In this document: piece after piece, positions 21,801-35,036 of the stretch
How the letters are laid out: every line of letters begins with the position of its first letter
Numbering within the stretch: position 1 is the first letter of the stretch
Assembly: GCA_001600415.1 (NCBI GenBank)
Contig: BCJX01000010.1
Coordinates: 158,868 to 222,867 of the forward strand
Source of the DNA: Pascua guehoae
Taxonomy: Eukaryota; Basidiomycota; Tremellomycetes; Trichosporonales; Trichosporonaceae
Direction: 5' to 3'
Length of the DNA stretch: 64,000 nt
Made by a program: the position numbers and the translations under genes
The notes under the pieces: generated by a model
Told to the model about the DNA's origin: nothing
The model's input: only the letters and a program-made list of their open reading frames with translations
Databases searched by the model: none

Positions 21801-24800
21801 GTCCTTGCGCCAAAGAAAGACCAGGGCGAGAACAAGAACCGTAAAGACTATGCTATCAGCAAGTGGGAGTCGGAAGTGCGCGACCAGCTTGCAAAGAAGA
21901 AGGCGACGACTGTCGGTGCCAACCTCTCCAAGCAGGATAGGGCGCTTGTCAACGCCCAGCTTGCCAAGGAGGATGGTATCCGCAAGGAGATTGCCACCGT
22001 TCAGGCGCGTCTCCGCCGCGGTCTCGAGCTCGCAGCGAGCCTTGCCGACTCGCACGTGTCCGCTGTCGAGCACCAGATGGGCACGCTCATGACCCTCCTC
22101 ATCAGCAGCGTCTTTGGCCCTGCTGCGTTCCTCGTGGACTCGCGCGCATTCGACGTCTTCATCAAGCTCAGCTCGCTCGCCTCGGACCGTCTTGGCGAGT
22201 ACCGCCGCATGGTGGCTGCCGCTCTGCTTCGCAGCCACGACGCGCCATTCGTCCCAGAGGACTACATGAGCGAGGAGGTTGGTGACCTCGTCACGCGCAT
22301 CATGCACGAGGTCAACTTTGTCACATCAAAGGCGCCTCTCGACTCTACGACATACACGCTCGTGAGCATGCTCATGAGCCAGATCGTCAAGCTCGGTGGT
22401 GTCGGGTGTGATTCACCCCTGAGTGAGCAGGCCCAGGAGCAGCTCACCCTCGTCGTGGGTGTTATTGGTGCCTGCGTCGGCGAGTTCCAGGACGGCGAGT
22501 ACCCCCGTCTCCAGACGATCCGCGACCTCATCCAGATCATTGGCAGCCACTCGCGCCTGGCAAAGGACGCCTCGGCTGCGCTTGCTGACCTCGGTGCCGC
22601 CATCCGTGACGTGGCAACGGACGCGGAGACGAGTGCCCTTATCGCGGGTACGCTCTCACCCGAGTCCAACGTGCGCAACTCCGTCCTCCAGGCCCTCCAG
22701 CCTGTCGACCTTACTGAGCTCAACTATTCGGAGGAGCTCTTCATTGCGACACATGATGCGGACGAGGCCAACGCCAATCTGGCCGAACACGTGTGGGAGG
22801 ACAACGGCCTGGATGTGCCCGAGACGTACCTTGAGTCGCTCATCCACTACCTTGTGCACTCGAGCGCGGCGGTGCGCGTCGGTACCGCAGCTGCTCTTGT
22901 TGACGCCGCCGAGCAGTTCCCGTCTCAGATTGTGCCCACCATCGATGGCCTCCAGGAGCTGTATGTTGAAAAGGCAAAGCTCCTCCAGCCCGAGTTCGAC
23001 CGCTTCGGCATGATCATCCCCGAGACGGTCAACCGCCCCGACCCTTGGGAGTCGCGTGTGGCAATTGCGTCGACGCTCGAGCAGCTCGCACCCCTCATCC
23101 CTGATGAACAGGTGAAGCCCATCCTCGACTTCCTCATCCAGCGTGAGGCACTCGGCGACCGGAACGAGGAGGTGCGCCGCACCATGCTCGCGGCGGCAAC
23201 CGCCATTGTCGACATTCACGGTGGCAAGGATGTGTCTGGCCTCATGGCCATGTTCGAGAACCACCTCGCTCAGGCGTCGGCGTCTGAGACGTCTGACTAC
23301 ATCAAGGAGGCGACAGTCATCCTGTTCGGTCGCCTTGCTGGCCACCTCGACGCCTCGGACCCCCGTATCCCCAAGGTCGTCGACCGCCTTGTCGAGGCGC
23401 TCAACACGCCGTCCGAGCTGGTCCAGTCTGCCGTCGCCGACTGTTTGCCTGCCCTTGTGGTGGGCATGTCGGACGAGGTTGAATACCTCGTCGACAAGCT
23501 CTTCTCGACGCTCACCACTGGCAAGTCGTACGCTGCGCGCCGTGGTGCCGCTTACGGTCTCGCCGGTGTCGTCAAGGGCCGTGGCCTCGTCGCACTCAAG
23601 GAGTACGACCTCATCGACAAGCTCCACGAGGCGGCCGAGGACAAGAGCTCGTTCGAGTCCCGTGAAGGCGCGTGTCTCGCGTTTGAGACCCTCACCGCCA
23701 CGCTTGGCCGTTCGTTTGAGCCGTACATTGTTGGCATTGTGCCGTACATGCTTACGCTCTTCGGCGACAGCAACACCTATGTCCGTGAAGCGACGCAGTA
23801 CGCTGCAAAAATTATCATGTCCAAGATCTCGGGACACTGTGTCAAGCTCATCCTCCCGACCCTCCTCGACGCGCTCGAGGAGAAGCAGTGGCGCACGAAG
23901 AAGGGCTCCATTGAGCTGCTCGGGTAAGCTAGGCCACGCCTGATTGTAGCTAACATCAGTTCGATGGCGTTCTGTGCTCCTCGCCAGCTTGCGCGCTCGC
24001 TCCCCACCATTATTCCGCACCTCACCGGTGTCATCAACGACTCGCACGCTCAGGTCAAGTCTGCTGCCAACAAGAGTCTCAAGGGCTTCGGCGAGGTCCT
24101 CAACAACCCCGAAGTTAAGGCGATTCAGAGCACGCTCATGAAGGCACTTGCGGACCCTACCGCCAACATCAACAAGGCGCTTGGTACCCTCCTCAAGACG
24201 ACCTTTGAGCATTACCTGGACGCACCGGCCCTCGCCCTTGTCATGCCGATCATTGACCGCGGTCTCCGCCAGCGCAGCTCTGAGACCAAGCGCAAGTCGG
24301 TTCAGATCATTGGTAACATGGCCTCCCTCACCGAATCGCGCGACCTTGTGCCGTACCTCCAGGAGCTCATGCCTCTTGTGCACGAGGTCCTCGTTGACCC
24401 CGTCCCCGAGGCGCGTGCCACGGCCGCAAAGTCCCTCGGTACCCTCGTCGAACGCCTCGGCGAGACCAACTTCCCCAACCTGGTCGACCAGCTCCTCCAG
24501 ACTCTTCGTTCGGACACGAGCGGTGTCGACCGCCAGGGTGCGGCACAGGGCCTTTCCGAGGTTCTCTCGGGTCTTGGCATGGACCGCCTCGAGGCACTCC
24601 TCCCAGACATTATCGCGAACACCTCGAGCCCGCGCCCGTATGTCCGCGAGGGTTTCATCTCGCTTCTCATCTACCTGCCAGCGACGTTCGGCCACCGCTT
24701 CGCCCCCCACTTGGCGCGTATTATCCCTCCCATCCTCAACGGTCTGGCCGACGACTCCGAGTTTGGTAAGTGTTCTACGATCGCCTCTGCGACCCGTGCT

Positions 24801-27383
24801 AACTGTCAGTTCGCGACGCGTCGATGCGCGCAGGCAAGATGATTATTGCCAACTACTCGTCCAAGGCTGTGGACCTCCTTCTCCCCGAACTCGAGAAGGG
24901 CATGCTGGACAGCTCGTGGCGCATTCGCGTGAGTTGGGCGCCCCGTATGGCTATGTCAACTGACACCGCAGCAATCGTCTATTGCCCTCACCGGCGAGCT
25001 TCTGTACCGTGTCACTGGCATCAGCGGCAAGGTGGAGCTCGAAGAGGACGAGACAGCTGGTCGCGGCGCCGACCAGGCGCGCAGGGCTCTCCTGGATGCG
25101 CTCGGTGCCGAACGCCGCGACCGTGTGCTGGCCACGCTCTACATTGTTCGCCAGGACACTGTCAGCGTTGTGCGCCAGAGCTCCATTCACATCTGGAAGG
25201 CGCTCGTTCACAGTGAGTACAGGATCGAGTCACCGCGGGGGCAAGTGGCATGTGACTGCTACTCCCGAGTCGAGCTCGACTCGATATCCCTCCCACGTGG
25301 ACAATTGGATCTGACGTACAGACACGCCTCGCACAACCCGCGAGATCTTACCCGTTCTTATGCAGCTGCTCGTCCAGCTCCTCGGCAGCGAATCGCTCGA
25401 CCAACAGGAGGTGAGCAGTGGCAAGGTTTCCACCAAGCAATTAGACTAACAACAGACTGCATCTCGTACCATTGGCGAACTGTGCCGCAAGAACGGCGAA
25501 CGCATTGTCGGCGAAATCATGCCCATCCTCCGCACAGCGATCACCTCTTCGGACGCGCGGACCAAGGAGGGCGCGTGTCTCGCATTCTCAGACGTCATGG
25601 AGGCTGCATCCAAGGACGCTATTGAGACCCACGAGGACATTATCATCTCGAGCATTCGCGGCGCGCTCGTCGACGAGTCTCCCGCCGTTCGCTCGGCTGC
25701 CGCGCGCACGTTCGACTCGATGCAGCACTACCTGGGCGCCAAGGCGATTGACCAGACGATCCCCACTCTCCTCGAGGCCATGAGCGGCGAGGGCGAGACT
25801 TCGGAGACTGCTCTCCAGGCGCTCAAGGAGGTCATGAACGTGCGTTCTAGCCCCAGGTGTCCAGTACTGACTCGCAGGTCCGCGCCAACAGCGTCTTCCC
25901 CGTCCTTCTTCCCACGCTTACCAAGCAACCTATCACTGCTTTCAACGCACGCGCGATCAGCGCTCTTGTTCGCGTTGCAGGCTCGGCCCTCAACCGCCGC
26001 ATCGACACGTTGCTCACGGCACTTGTCAAGTCGCTCGAGGCGGGACCCGAGGAGGACGTCCGCGAGGAGCTCCTCGGGGCTATCGAATCGCTCGCTGCCT
26101 CGGTCGAGGACTCGGACGGCATGCACGTGCTGCAGATGCTTCTCATCGGATGGTGAGCCAGTGACCATTGTGACCACGCTGACCTTGCAGGGCCAAGGAC
26201 TCCAACCCGGTGCGCCGTGCGACGGGCTGCAACATCTTTGGCACCTTGTGCCAGGTCAACGACGAGGACATGGACGAGTACCGCGTGGACTGGATCCGTA
26301 TCCTTATCCAGTTATTCGACGACCCAGTCGAAGACGTCGTCACTGCCGCATGGGAGGCACTCGCCCACTTTGTCAAGACGGTTGACAAGGACGAGCTCGA
26401 GGACTTGGTCGTGCCCCTGCGTCGCGCCATCGAGTCGACTGGTGCGCCTGGCCGCACTGTTGCTGGTTTCTCGCGTCCTAAGGGTGTTCAGTCGATCGTC
26501 CCCATCCTCCTCGCTGGTGTCCTGCAGGGCACGCAGGAGCAGCGCGAGCAGGCCGCGTACGGTATCGGAGACCTCGTTCAGCGCACGGCAGAGGCTGCCA
26601 TCAAGCCCTACATTATCCAGCTTACCGGTCCCCTCATCCGTGTCATCTCGGGCCAGTCGCTCGCCCCCCAGATCAAGGGTGCTATGTAGGTGTCACTCAC
26701 GCTCGCACACACGTCCTTCAATGCTAACTCTCAGTCTGCAAACGCTCACAGTCCTGCTCGAGCAGGTGCCGCTGCTCGTGCGCCCCTTCCACCCGCAGCT
26801 CACGCGCACGTTTGTCAAGTCGGCAAGCGACCCGGCTGCGTTGTCTGTGCGCAACCGTGCCGCGCTTGGTCTCGGCGAGCTCATGAAGCACCAGCCGCGT
26901 GTCGACCCGCTCATCACCGAGCTCATTGGTGGCGTGCGCAACGCCGAGCCGGACATTGCGTCCTCGGTCGTTGTCGCCCTCGCCGCCGTGTGCACCAGTG
27001 CGGGCAAGAACATTGGTCCCGCTGCCCGGGCATCCATTATCGAGCTCGCAGAGGAGGCGTTCATGGAGGGCCACAATGAGCAGTACAATGTGGCCATGGG
27101 CAACACGCTCGCCGGTCTTGCCAAGCACGACCCCGAGGCGATCCAGCCCGTCGTCGACACATTCCTCGCTGCCCCGACCCCGCCCACGGCGCTGGTCAGC
27201 ATTGCCATCCGCTGCATCCTTGAGGGCGCACCTGACGCGTTTGCCGACCTCGGAGTAGAGGAGGATATCGCAAAGAAGATCCTGGCGAGCGTCGGAAGTG
27301 ACCGCACGGCCATCTCCAGACCCGCCAGGGAGGCGAGGGATGTCATGCGTGAGCTCCCACGGTATGCCAACGCGGGGGTGTAG
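18837..27383 (+). CDS. GCN1: GCN1, HEAT-repeat activator of the eIF2-alpha kinase Gcn2
   Basis: Fifteen exons: 18837-19182, 19283-19493, 19531-19993, 20046-20157, 20206-21542, 21579-21762, 21802-23923, 23960-24765, 24810-24928, 24972-25212, 25322-25410, 25456-25839, 25878-26152, 26191-26685, 26735-27383. They encode about 2610 residues, near the usual 2670. The protein is an array of HEAT repeats almost throughout. The central eEF3-like block starts near residue 1580 ([19 protein letters not shown]) and the part equivalent to the Gcn2 RWD-binding region follows. Gcn1 rides on ribosomes and passes the uncharged-tRNA signal to Gcn2, so it governs the amino-acid starvation response. The first 120 residues are acidic and poorly conserved; the first intron (donor GTGGGT) is the least certain. 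Two introns of 36 and 39 nt are multiples of three and easily missed. Confidence 0.95.
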
Positions 27384-27992
27384 GCGTGTGGGGTGTTGGC
27401 GTCATGCTGCTGCTCGGTGTGGGCGATCGTGGGACGGAAACCAATCCGAAAGACAAGTAGTGTGTTGTGACATGCATATACTTCTAGACGACAATGGGGC
27501 AGTGTTGGGTCATGGTGCGGTCGGATGAAACTGGTGTTTGAGTTGGGTGATTACTGTCGGTTCTGGGTTGGGCGCTAGTGGCGAGGCAAGAACGTGCCAT
27601 GTGTGTGTTACCGGCCGTAGGGGGCTGTGGGCAACGTAGAGGACTGTGGGTCAAAGCTGCAGTCCAAGATGTTCGAGTCGAGATGCACTCGAAATGTGTG
27701 AGCATGACCAAGTCCAGAAACGATGCAAGTGCCACACGCCCACAGTCACGTGATACATTGCCACGTGGATTCACCCACGTGGCCTTGACAACAACAACAA
27801 GACGGCGGCGACTGACTTTGCCTCACCGCCGCAATGCTTAACGTCGCAATCACAACATCACCCTCACCCCGCTTGCAAGCGTGCACCACTCGTCCAACCC
27901 GCTCCAAAGCCAACCCATCGTCTTGGACACTTCATTCCCGTCCGCGTACTCGTGCTGCTCAGTAGTTCTCTGCAAACCACCTCTGAGACACG
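27384..27992. other. Intergenic region between GCN1 and the Sos7-like gene
   Basis: No gene is supported. CACGTG-like words (CACGTG at about 27762 and 27776) lie within 230 bases of the next ATG. Otherwise nothing is seen. Confidence 0.5.
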
Positions 27993-30472
27993 ATGGCCCG
28001 CCTCTCGATGCCCGAGGCGCACGAGGCGCTCTACACCACGGCATCCAAGTAAGTCCCATCGCACCATCTCGAGAGACACTCCCCCCACTCTCCCAACTCC
28101 CCCCAGTCTCCCCAGTCTTCCATTGAAATCTCATTTCATGCCCGCCTCGATCGTATATGGACTGGAGGGTGTGATGGTGACAGACTCGGCTAACGGATTA
28201 GGTTTCTAGACGAAGCGCAGGAAACATGCCAAGTCTCCCACCTCGAGACGACGCGGCAACAGTTCCGCACCGGCGAGCTGGCGCCGTCCAACGAGGCGTG
28301 GGATCTTATTCCGGACCCGACGAATCCGTTGCTTGTGGGGCCGGCTGTGGAGGAGCAGAGGGTGGGTATGGTGTTGGGGACGGGAGGGGAGGGAGGGGAG
28401 AGCGAGGGGAGTGGAGGGGGAGTGGTGGAGAGGGGAGAGGAGGGGAGGGGGAGGGGAGCGGGAGGGAGAGAGCACGGAGGGAAGGGGGGCACGGAGATGC
28501 GGATAGTCACGCGTGGTCGGGCGCGTGAGGAGCAGAGGGAAGGAGCGCCAGAGATTGGAAGGAGTAAAGGGAGGGGAATGAGGTTGTGCGGCTCAGAGTG
28601 GCCTAGAAGACAGATGGCCGCGGCGGTCTTGGACAAGACTGTTGAGTGGGCGCGTGTGGAGTGGAGCACACCTCGGCCCCAGTCTTGAGATTGCGATGGG
28701 TGTGGGTCGTCGATCAGTCTGTCGGCGTCCGGGTACCATAGTCGACGGCACTAGTTGTGTCCCCTTGCGAGTCTTGTCCGTTACTCGTCACCACGCACTG
28801 ACAGCCCAGGCCAGCTTTCGCAAGCTGAAGTTCACCCACCTCGAGCAGGAGACCAAGAGCAGGTTCCTGTACATTATCACGGGGGAGAAGATGCCTGCCA
28901 TCGACCAGAGTGTAGAGACTAGGTTGCGTGAGTGGGCCGAGTCAATGCTGGCGTCTCGTGGACGTCTATGCTTGCAGAGCGGGTGAATGGAGCAAGTGCT
29001 GGCCTCTGGTGATAAGACTCCCCTTGCGCTTCGGACATCTCAGCCGACCTGGCCCGGACACTGACACGCAGAGGAGGAAAATGCACACAAAAAGGCCAAA
29101 CTCAAGCAGACGAAAAACCACGTCGCCGACATGCGTGCAGAGATTCTCGATCTGAGCAAGAAGAATGCCGAGCGTGCGTAAGCTATGTCGATAAGCGCGT
29201 GATCCTAGCTAATATACCAGACCACGCCGAGACGGCGAGGAATGCGGCAGAGGTCGCAGAGCTGCACAAGTCGATAGAGGACATGGAGTTGGAGCTCGCG
29301 AGGATCAAGGCCGCGCATCCGCCCGAGGACGTGAGTGTCATGTTGTGATTACTGCCGTGGAATTTTGTCGGAGTTCTAGCATGGCTGGCCACCACCGCGC
29401 TACTGTCCATGAGCGTGCCCGAGCTCGGCCCACATTATCTCTGGTCGCTCCCCCTCCATGCCTGATCACCCTTGTTCCACCGGCTAACACCAGCGCATGA
29501 CAATCGACGAAGCCAACTATAAGCTCGACCAGCAGACGACCGAGCTCGAGCGCCTCACAGACGCCATCTCGAGCGCGTCTACGCGCGCAGACGACCTCCG
29601 CGCCGACGTCGCACGCACAGCTAAAGAAGTGTTCCGTCTCGCACGTGACCGCGAGCGTGAAGAGGCGAGGGCGGCAGAGGTGCGCCGCGCACGCGAGGCG
29701 GGAGGTACGGGGACAAAGGTGCACGACTTGTGTCGATGGTGAGTTTTCCACATGGGAGGAGGATGTAGTGCCAGGCGAGACAGCTCGAGGGCGACTCGTG
29801 TGAACATGGGCCGTGACTATGGCTCTCAATCTCTCACCGCATCCTACATACTCTCTCAGTCACCGCCCCTGAGCAGCCCACTAACGCCAGGTACGCCGCG
29901 ATGCTCTCAACCTACCGCTCCCTCCTGGGCATCCGCGCCGCCAAGGCCGTGAGCGCGTCCGAGTTGGCCCTCGAGTACGACACGCCCGAGGGGCCAGCAA
30001 CACTGGCGCTCGTATTTGACGACGGCCGTTTGGTCGACGCAAAGGTGTGTCCTCACCCCAGTATACGCCAGACTGCTCCTGTGCCCCGATTCCATTGGCT
30101 AATACGCAGCTCGACAGACCGCTCGACCTCGGCGATGCCATCAGCGTCGCTGTGCACGCAAACGACGCGCCGGGTCTCATTGCCGAGACATTGGTGCGTC
30201 TTCGTCCATTGTAGTTTTGCTGTATTTGTTTATTCCCATGTACACCGTGTCATACTTGGCGATTGCTGTGGTGCACAAGTTGCTTTGCAGGGACGGCGCG
30301 GATGGTGCCAAGACGTGCTTGGCGTTTCACCAAGTGTTTGGGTGAGCTGGCAAACCCGAACCAGCCTCCAACCAACACGCGTTTCACTGCTGTCCAGAGC
30401 GGTGCCGAACGGGACCCGTCGGACCAATGCTACAGCCTCTACCATGTGTGCACAGCTGCAGCTCTCGAGTGA
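27993..30472 (+). CDS. sos7: Sos7-like kinetochore coiled-coil protein
   Basis: Ten exons proposed: 27993-28048, 28202-28361, 28810-28927, 29072-29173, 29221-29330, 29494-29738, 29891-30044, 30110-30193, 30291-30341, 30398-30472; about 384 residues. The diagnostic stretch is FRKLKFTHLEQETKSRFLY near residue 75, which matches the conserved block I associate with the fungal kinetochore protein Sos7, a partner of the KNL1-type outer kinetochore. It is followed by two coiled-coil segments (residues about 110-265) and a globular C-terminal region (YAAMLSTYRSLLG, LALVFDDGRLVDAK). Exon 3 is separated from exon 2 by an unusually long 448-nt G-rich intron. The last two exons are uncertain; without the final intron the frame would run to 30608. 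The family assignment rests on memory of one motif. Confidence 0.65.
28362..28809 (+). other. Long G-rich intron of the Sos7-like gene
   Basis: A 448-nt intron, roughly ten times the typical length in this window. Its first 140 bases are almost pure G/A on the coding strand with many GGGAGGGG blocks. Donor GTGGGT, acceptor GCCCAG. Confidence 0.6.
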
Positions 30473-30912
30473 CGACTTGTGCGAGCTGCCGATACCAAGC
30501 CCGTCAGTTCCTGTCAATAATATCGCAACAGCTCAAGTGCAACCACCGTATCTCTATGCGAATGCATGCCAACCTAAACGCACACGCAGTGTGCGCGACA
30601 TCGAGTGACAGGACAAGCCAGCTCGAATGTGGTACGGAAGGCGGGAGGGCGAAAACGGGCCCGAGGAGGTCGGGCGACCGGCCAGCGGACCGCGCTCACG
30701 GAGCGCGGATTATAAACCAAGTGTAATATCTACAGGTGAAGGGGGCCACTACCACGGGTAGTGGGTGGTGTGTTGTTGTGTCACGGGAGGAGAGGAGAGG
30801 AGGTGAGGTGGGGAGGCGCCTCGAAAGACCAAAGTACCGGGAGAGGAATGCTAACTGTACAACCAAGAGTTCTCGAAAACGGGCTACACGTGTCTGCGCG
30901 CTGTCATTGGAT
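30473..30912. other. Intergenic region with a short hairpin
   Basis: Convergent 3' flanks of two genes. An 8-bp perfect inverted repeat, CCGCGCTC-ACG-GAGCGCGG, spans 30690-30708. If the Sos7-like gene uses the longer end it reaches 30608. No other feature is seen. Confidence 0.5.
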
Positions 30913-31998
30913 TTATGACGAGGCGCCGACGACGATCAAGCGGCCGAATTGCGAGACGAGGTTGTTGAGCTGGGCAAAGTTGCCCTGGTCCCCACCGTCC
31001 GAGACGTCGACAATGTTGTCCGGGGTAATGGTGGCGCTGGCGCTGTTGATCGCGAGCGTCACCGACGCCGCGGAAGACGAGCCAAGCGTGCCGGTGGCGT
31101 TGGCAATGGAGGTGGTGTTGGAGGAGGAGGCCGAGAGGGAGGACGCCGCCGAGAGGGAAGAGGCGACCGAGAGCGAAGACGCGGCCGAGAGCGACGAGGC
31201 GACAGACGCCGACGAGCTCTCAGCAGCGAGCTGCGCCACAGAGATGGTGGACGTAGGGGTCGGCGAGGGTGCGGCCGACGACTCCTGGGCAGGGGCGGCC
31301 GACGACTCGGGCGCAGGGGCCGAGCTAGTCTCGGGCTCGGGCTTGACTGTAGAGGTGGTTGGCTCGGGCTTGGGCTCGCGAGTGGGTTCGGGAGTGGGTT
31401 CAGGCGTCGGCTCGGGCGTAGGCTCGGGCGCCGGCGCCTCAGTGGAAGGCTCGGACTTACCACCAGAGTCGCCGCCGCCGCCGCCAGAGCTGTACTCCCA
31501 CGAGGCCTGGATGACACCTAAGGCAGTGTCGGCAAAGTAGGTAAAGAGACCCTCGGACATGTCGAGGCCGCCGTAGGGGCAGCCAGGGCAGAGGTCGACA
31601 ATGGTGGCGGTCGCAGTCTTGCCACCGTACGAGATGGAGATCTGCTTGCCGCACTCGCCGAGGCTGTACTGAGCCGCGTTCATGGCGACGATGAAGTCAC
31701 CAGGAGAGCTGCGCGGTTAGCCTGGCTCTAAGCAGGTTTGAGGAAGGTGATTTGGCGTCACTGATCGAGGTGTGACCAAGTGATGGCACAAAGCGGTGCG
31801 GATCTCTCCGCGTGCCAAGACCGAAAAGAGGCCACAGGAGGTCAAATTGGAGACGGAAAGGACGACTTACTTGTAACCACCGCAGGCGCCGAGACCAGTC
31901 TCGTAGTAGGTGACACGGCCAGTGAAGGCGCGCTTCTCAATGGGGACCGCAATGGCCGAGGTAAGAGCAAGGGCCCAGATGGCGAGACGAGCAAACAT
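30913..31998 (-). CDS. Secreted RlpA-like double-psi beta-barrel protein with Ser/Pro-rich tail
   Basis: Two exons, 31998-31871 and 31708-30913, give 307 residues. The N-terminus is a signal peptide (MFARLAIWALALTSAIAVP) followed by a probable KR processing site. Residues about 25-110 form a barwin/expansin-like double-psi beta-barrel: FTGRVTYYETGLGACG, NAAQYS, CGKQISISYGGK, IVDLCPGCPYGGLDMSEGLF. Such proteins are secreted and act at cell walls or as small inhibitors; the catalytic status is unknown. Then comes a PEPTPEPTP repeat and a long Ala/Ser-rich segment, likely O-mannosylated. The last 40 residues (NIVDVSDGGDQGNFAQL...) are again less repetitive. No clear GPI-anchor signal is visible. 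Confidence 0.88.
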
Positions 31999-34760
31999 TG
32001 TGATGATGATGTTTGATTTTCGTTTTGTTTTGCGGTAAGGAAGGTGGTTGTCCAGGCTAGTCTGTCAGTTGTCGTCAAGACAACAAAAGGTGTGGGCGAG
32101 AGAGGAGGGACAACGATGGGAGGGGAGAGAAGGAGGGGTGGGGGTGGGAAGAGAAGGAGCGAGGATGGAAAGAGTGGTTGTTGTATAGAGAAGGAAGACT
32201 CACGAGGGACGGGGCGGGTAGGACGGGAAGGTGGTCGGTGCGTACTAGCGCTTGGAGATGGCGATGGTAAAGGGACGAGCGAGAGAGCTGTCTTGGTAGC
32301 GGGTTGCGTGTGCGTCGGTGACGGAGGTGGGGGCGTCGGTGCTTGGAGCTTTGACGAGGGGTTGAGGGTGCGAGAGGTGTTGGGGTTGAGGGAAGAGGTG
32401 AGGGAAAGGAAAGCCGGGGTGTGGGGGGTTGCGGCAAGAGGGGGTCTTTAAAGCGAGTGTGGATGTCTGGAAAAGACTGTGATGATGTCTAAAGACTGTG
32501 GGGGCTAGCAGCTGGGGGGGGGAGGTCGAGGCTCAACAAAGGGGCTTCGGAGCTGCAGGAGCGAGGGTGAGGATGCTGTTTGTCCGTAATGAACGAGCGG
32601 ATTGGGGGGTTTGTGGTCGAGAATGATGATGGAAAAAGGGGTGTTGACTTTGGATGGACCCAGAATGGATGGCCCCAGCAACGTAGTAACGAGCCCAGCC
32701 GGGACCATCAACCCAAGACAATGCGCCCGCGCGTCTTTGTCGCCATGGTCGAATCAATAGACTCGTAGCCACGACCTTGGACCTCCAAAAACAAACACCC
32801 TCTAACTGCAATCCCTGACCACCACCACCACAGCCGCCAGGGACAAGGAACACAACCCTGATTAACCCTAACACATCCGTAATGTCGGCCCGGTAATGAA
32901 GCCTCATGTCCTCTGCTCTTGTGCCTGATAGTCCCTGAGCGTCCTTCGGGTCCTGGGATGCGCCCTGCCGATGTCCGTCTTTTGGACGCGAATTGGGCGC
33001 AATTGGGTGGGAGTGGAAACGCACAAGCGCCCAGCGGCGCCGGCAAAACGCGTCCAACGACCAGAGCCAAGACAAATGTCCTGGGTTTCCTGCATTCCCT
33101 GCAACGCGTGCCTGCCGACACCCAATTTGCACCCTGGAAAATCTTCGACACCCCCAGTTTCATTCTGCACCCACCCACCTGGCCACCCATGCATCCCACC
33201 CCCTCGACTTCTTTGGGCCGCCATCCAGCCCCCTTGCTCCTTCCCGCCGGACTTGCCGGCCTGGCGCCGGTCGGAAGGCGCTAAAGCCTGCGTCATGCTC
33301 TGGAACTGTGCACACCGCCAAGCCGCCGCCCAGTTTTAGTTTACCAATACCAATGGCCCATTTTTGTTGATCGCCCGACTGCTTCTTGCAGCAACCTCCA
33401 TTTAATTCGTTACAAAAATGGCTTCTGAGCCTTGCTAATCCAGTTGATGATCAGATTTTCGGGGTTCTCGCTCTGACAGCTAGCCGTGTGCCTGGACGCG
33501 GCCATTCTCGAGTCCCTCGAACGCCAAACCTGCGGAAGCCTTCCACTGCCGGAACGTCAGTGGCTAGTGGCCGCTGGCCGCTCATCTTTGTAATGAAAAT
33601 GCCATGAGGTTGGTGCCCGACGATCGCAGGGCGGTCTGGACAAACCACATAGCCGCATGGTGTTGGCGTGGGGGGAATGACCTCGGAAGCTGGAGCGATG
33701 CTGAGCGATGGGGCCCACACTTTGAGGGAGTGTGGCACTGGCCTCCTTTCGACACCTTGTGTCTGTGAAGCAGCACTCGAACCTCTGGGGCCATGGTAGT
33801 TGCTGGTGCAGTGGACGTGGAGCACCACCTTCAGATGTCGACGTGGTGACAGCGTGTGGGGTGGGATAGTCAGGTGGCGCTGTGGCGGACAACAATAATG
33901 ATAATAAACAAGTAAACAAACAACCACCTGGCGATTAGGTACCACGTTTGGAGGTGGTTTGGCTGGCATCTCTCTTGGATGAGGTCATCTGCGCATGAGA
34001 TGGACCACAAGGCAAAGGTAAAGAGGTACGTTGTGGATAGCCGGGCCTGTCACGCACGACGCACTCGTTGATGATCTTCATTACCTCAATCGGTATTCAT
34101 TCCACGGGGCCACCATCTGCGCACGGCCTGTGCCAGATGAGTCCTAAGGGGCCATTGCGAAGCGTGACATGTCGCCAACTGACAGGACACAACCCAGACA
34201 CCGGCGACCACGGAGATTGTGGTGCTGGCATGTGGGCCTGATATCTCCTACTGCTCCTTCTGTGATGGGCTCGTGCGGCCTTGATCCAAACATGGAGGCT
34301 GGAGGGGGGACGAGCGGCTGTATCAGATATGTAAAAGCTGTGAGCCAGCAGCGCGCGAGTAGCGTGTAGGGCCCAAACTATCGGGGATGCATGAGCGTTA
34401 CAAATCCACCACCGCATACCCTGTACACAGAAAGGACTGTCCTCGACGGACATCGGATCAACATGATCACCATTCACCAACCCGTCAACCCACACACGCA
34501 CCGGTCACCGGGCCGCCCAACCGGAACTCATTTTGCTGGATCTCTTAATCGTTGGCCGTTGGACCTCATACCGGCAAAAGCATTATCGCTGCCGTACTCC
34601 CGCACCAAGGTCACCAGACTCAAGGTTACAATTTACCTGCCTTACCACACCACTGCCTCGCGACCCGATTTCTCATTTTAGACGCACGACCCCGGAAAAC
34701 TCATGAATGCCGTCAGTCGCAAACTTGCATTCCACAACAACATGGCAACCGCCAGAGATC

Positions 34761-34800
34761 AGCCGCGCCTCGAAACATGGAGCCGCGCCTCGAAACATGG
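34761..34800. repeat. Perfect 20-bp tandem duplication
   Basis: Two copies of AGCCGCGCCTCGAAACATGG back to back. Confidence 0.95.
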
Positions 34801-35017
34801 CCTAGCCCACACGCCCACTTGGCACGCTGGTATACGCCCACCAAACGCCGTCTGCTGTAATGTCCCTCTCCGTGGCGGTCCAGAAATAATGCTTGCAGAT
34901 CAGGACCCAGGGCAGTGATGACACTGGGGTGGGTGTAGCGGGTGTAGATCAGAAACCACATGCGGCCAGGCAGCGGCCAACGGCGGCTGTCTCGGACGGA
35001 TCCATCACCTACCACGC

Positions 35018-35036
35018 AGCTCAGCTCAGCTCAGCC
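35018..35036. repeat. AGCTC pentanucleotide microsatellite
   Basis: Just under four copies of AGCTC in a row. Confidence 0.85.

Noticed and set aside
22656..24710. 684-codon open frame on the minus strand
   Set aside because: It lies wholly antisense to GCN1 exons; strong G/C third-position bias creates such mirror frames. No domain is visible in it.
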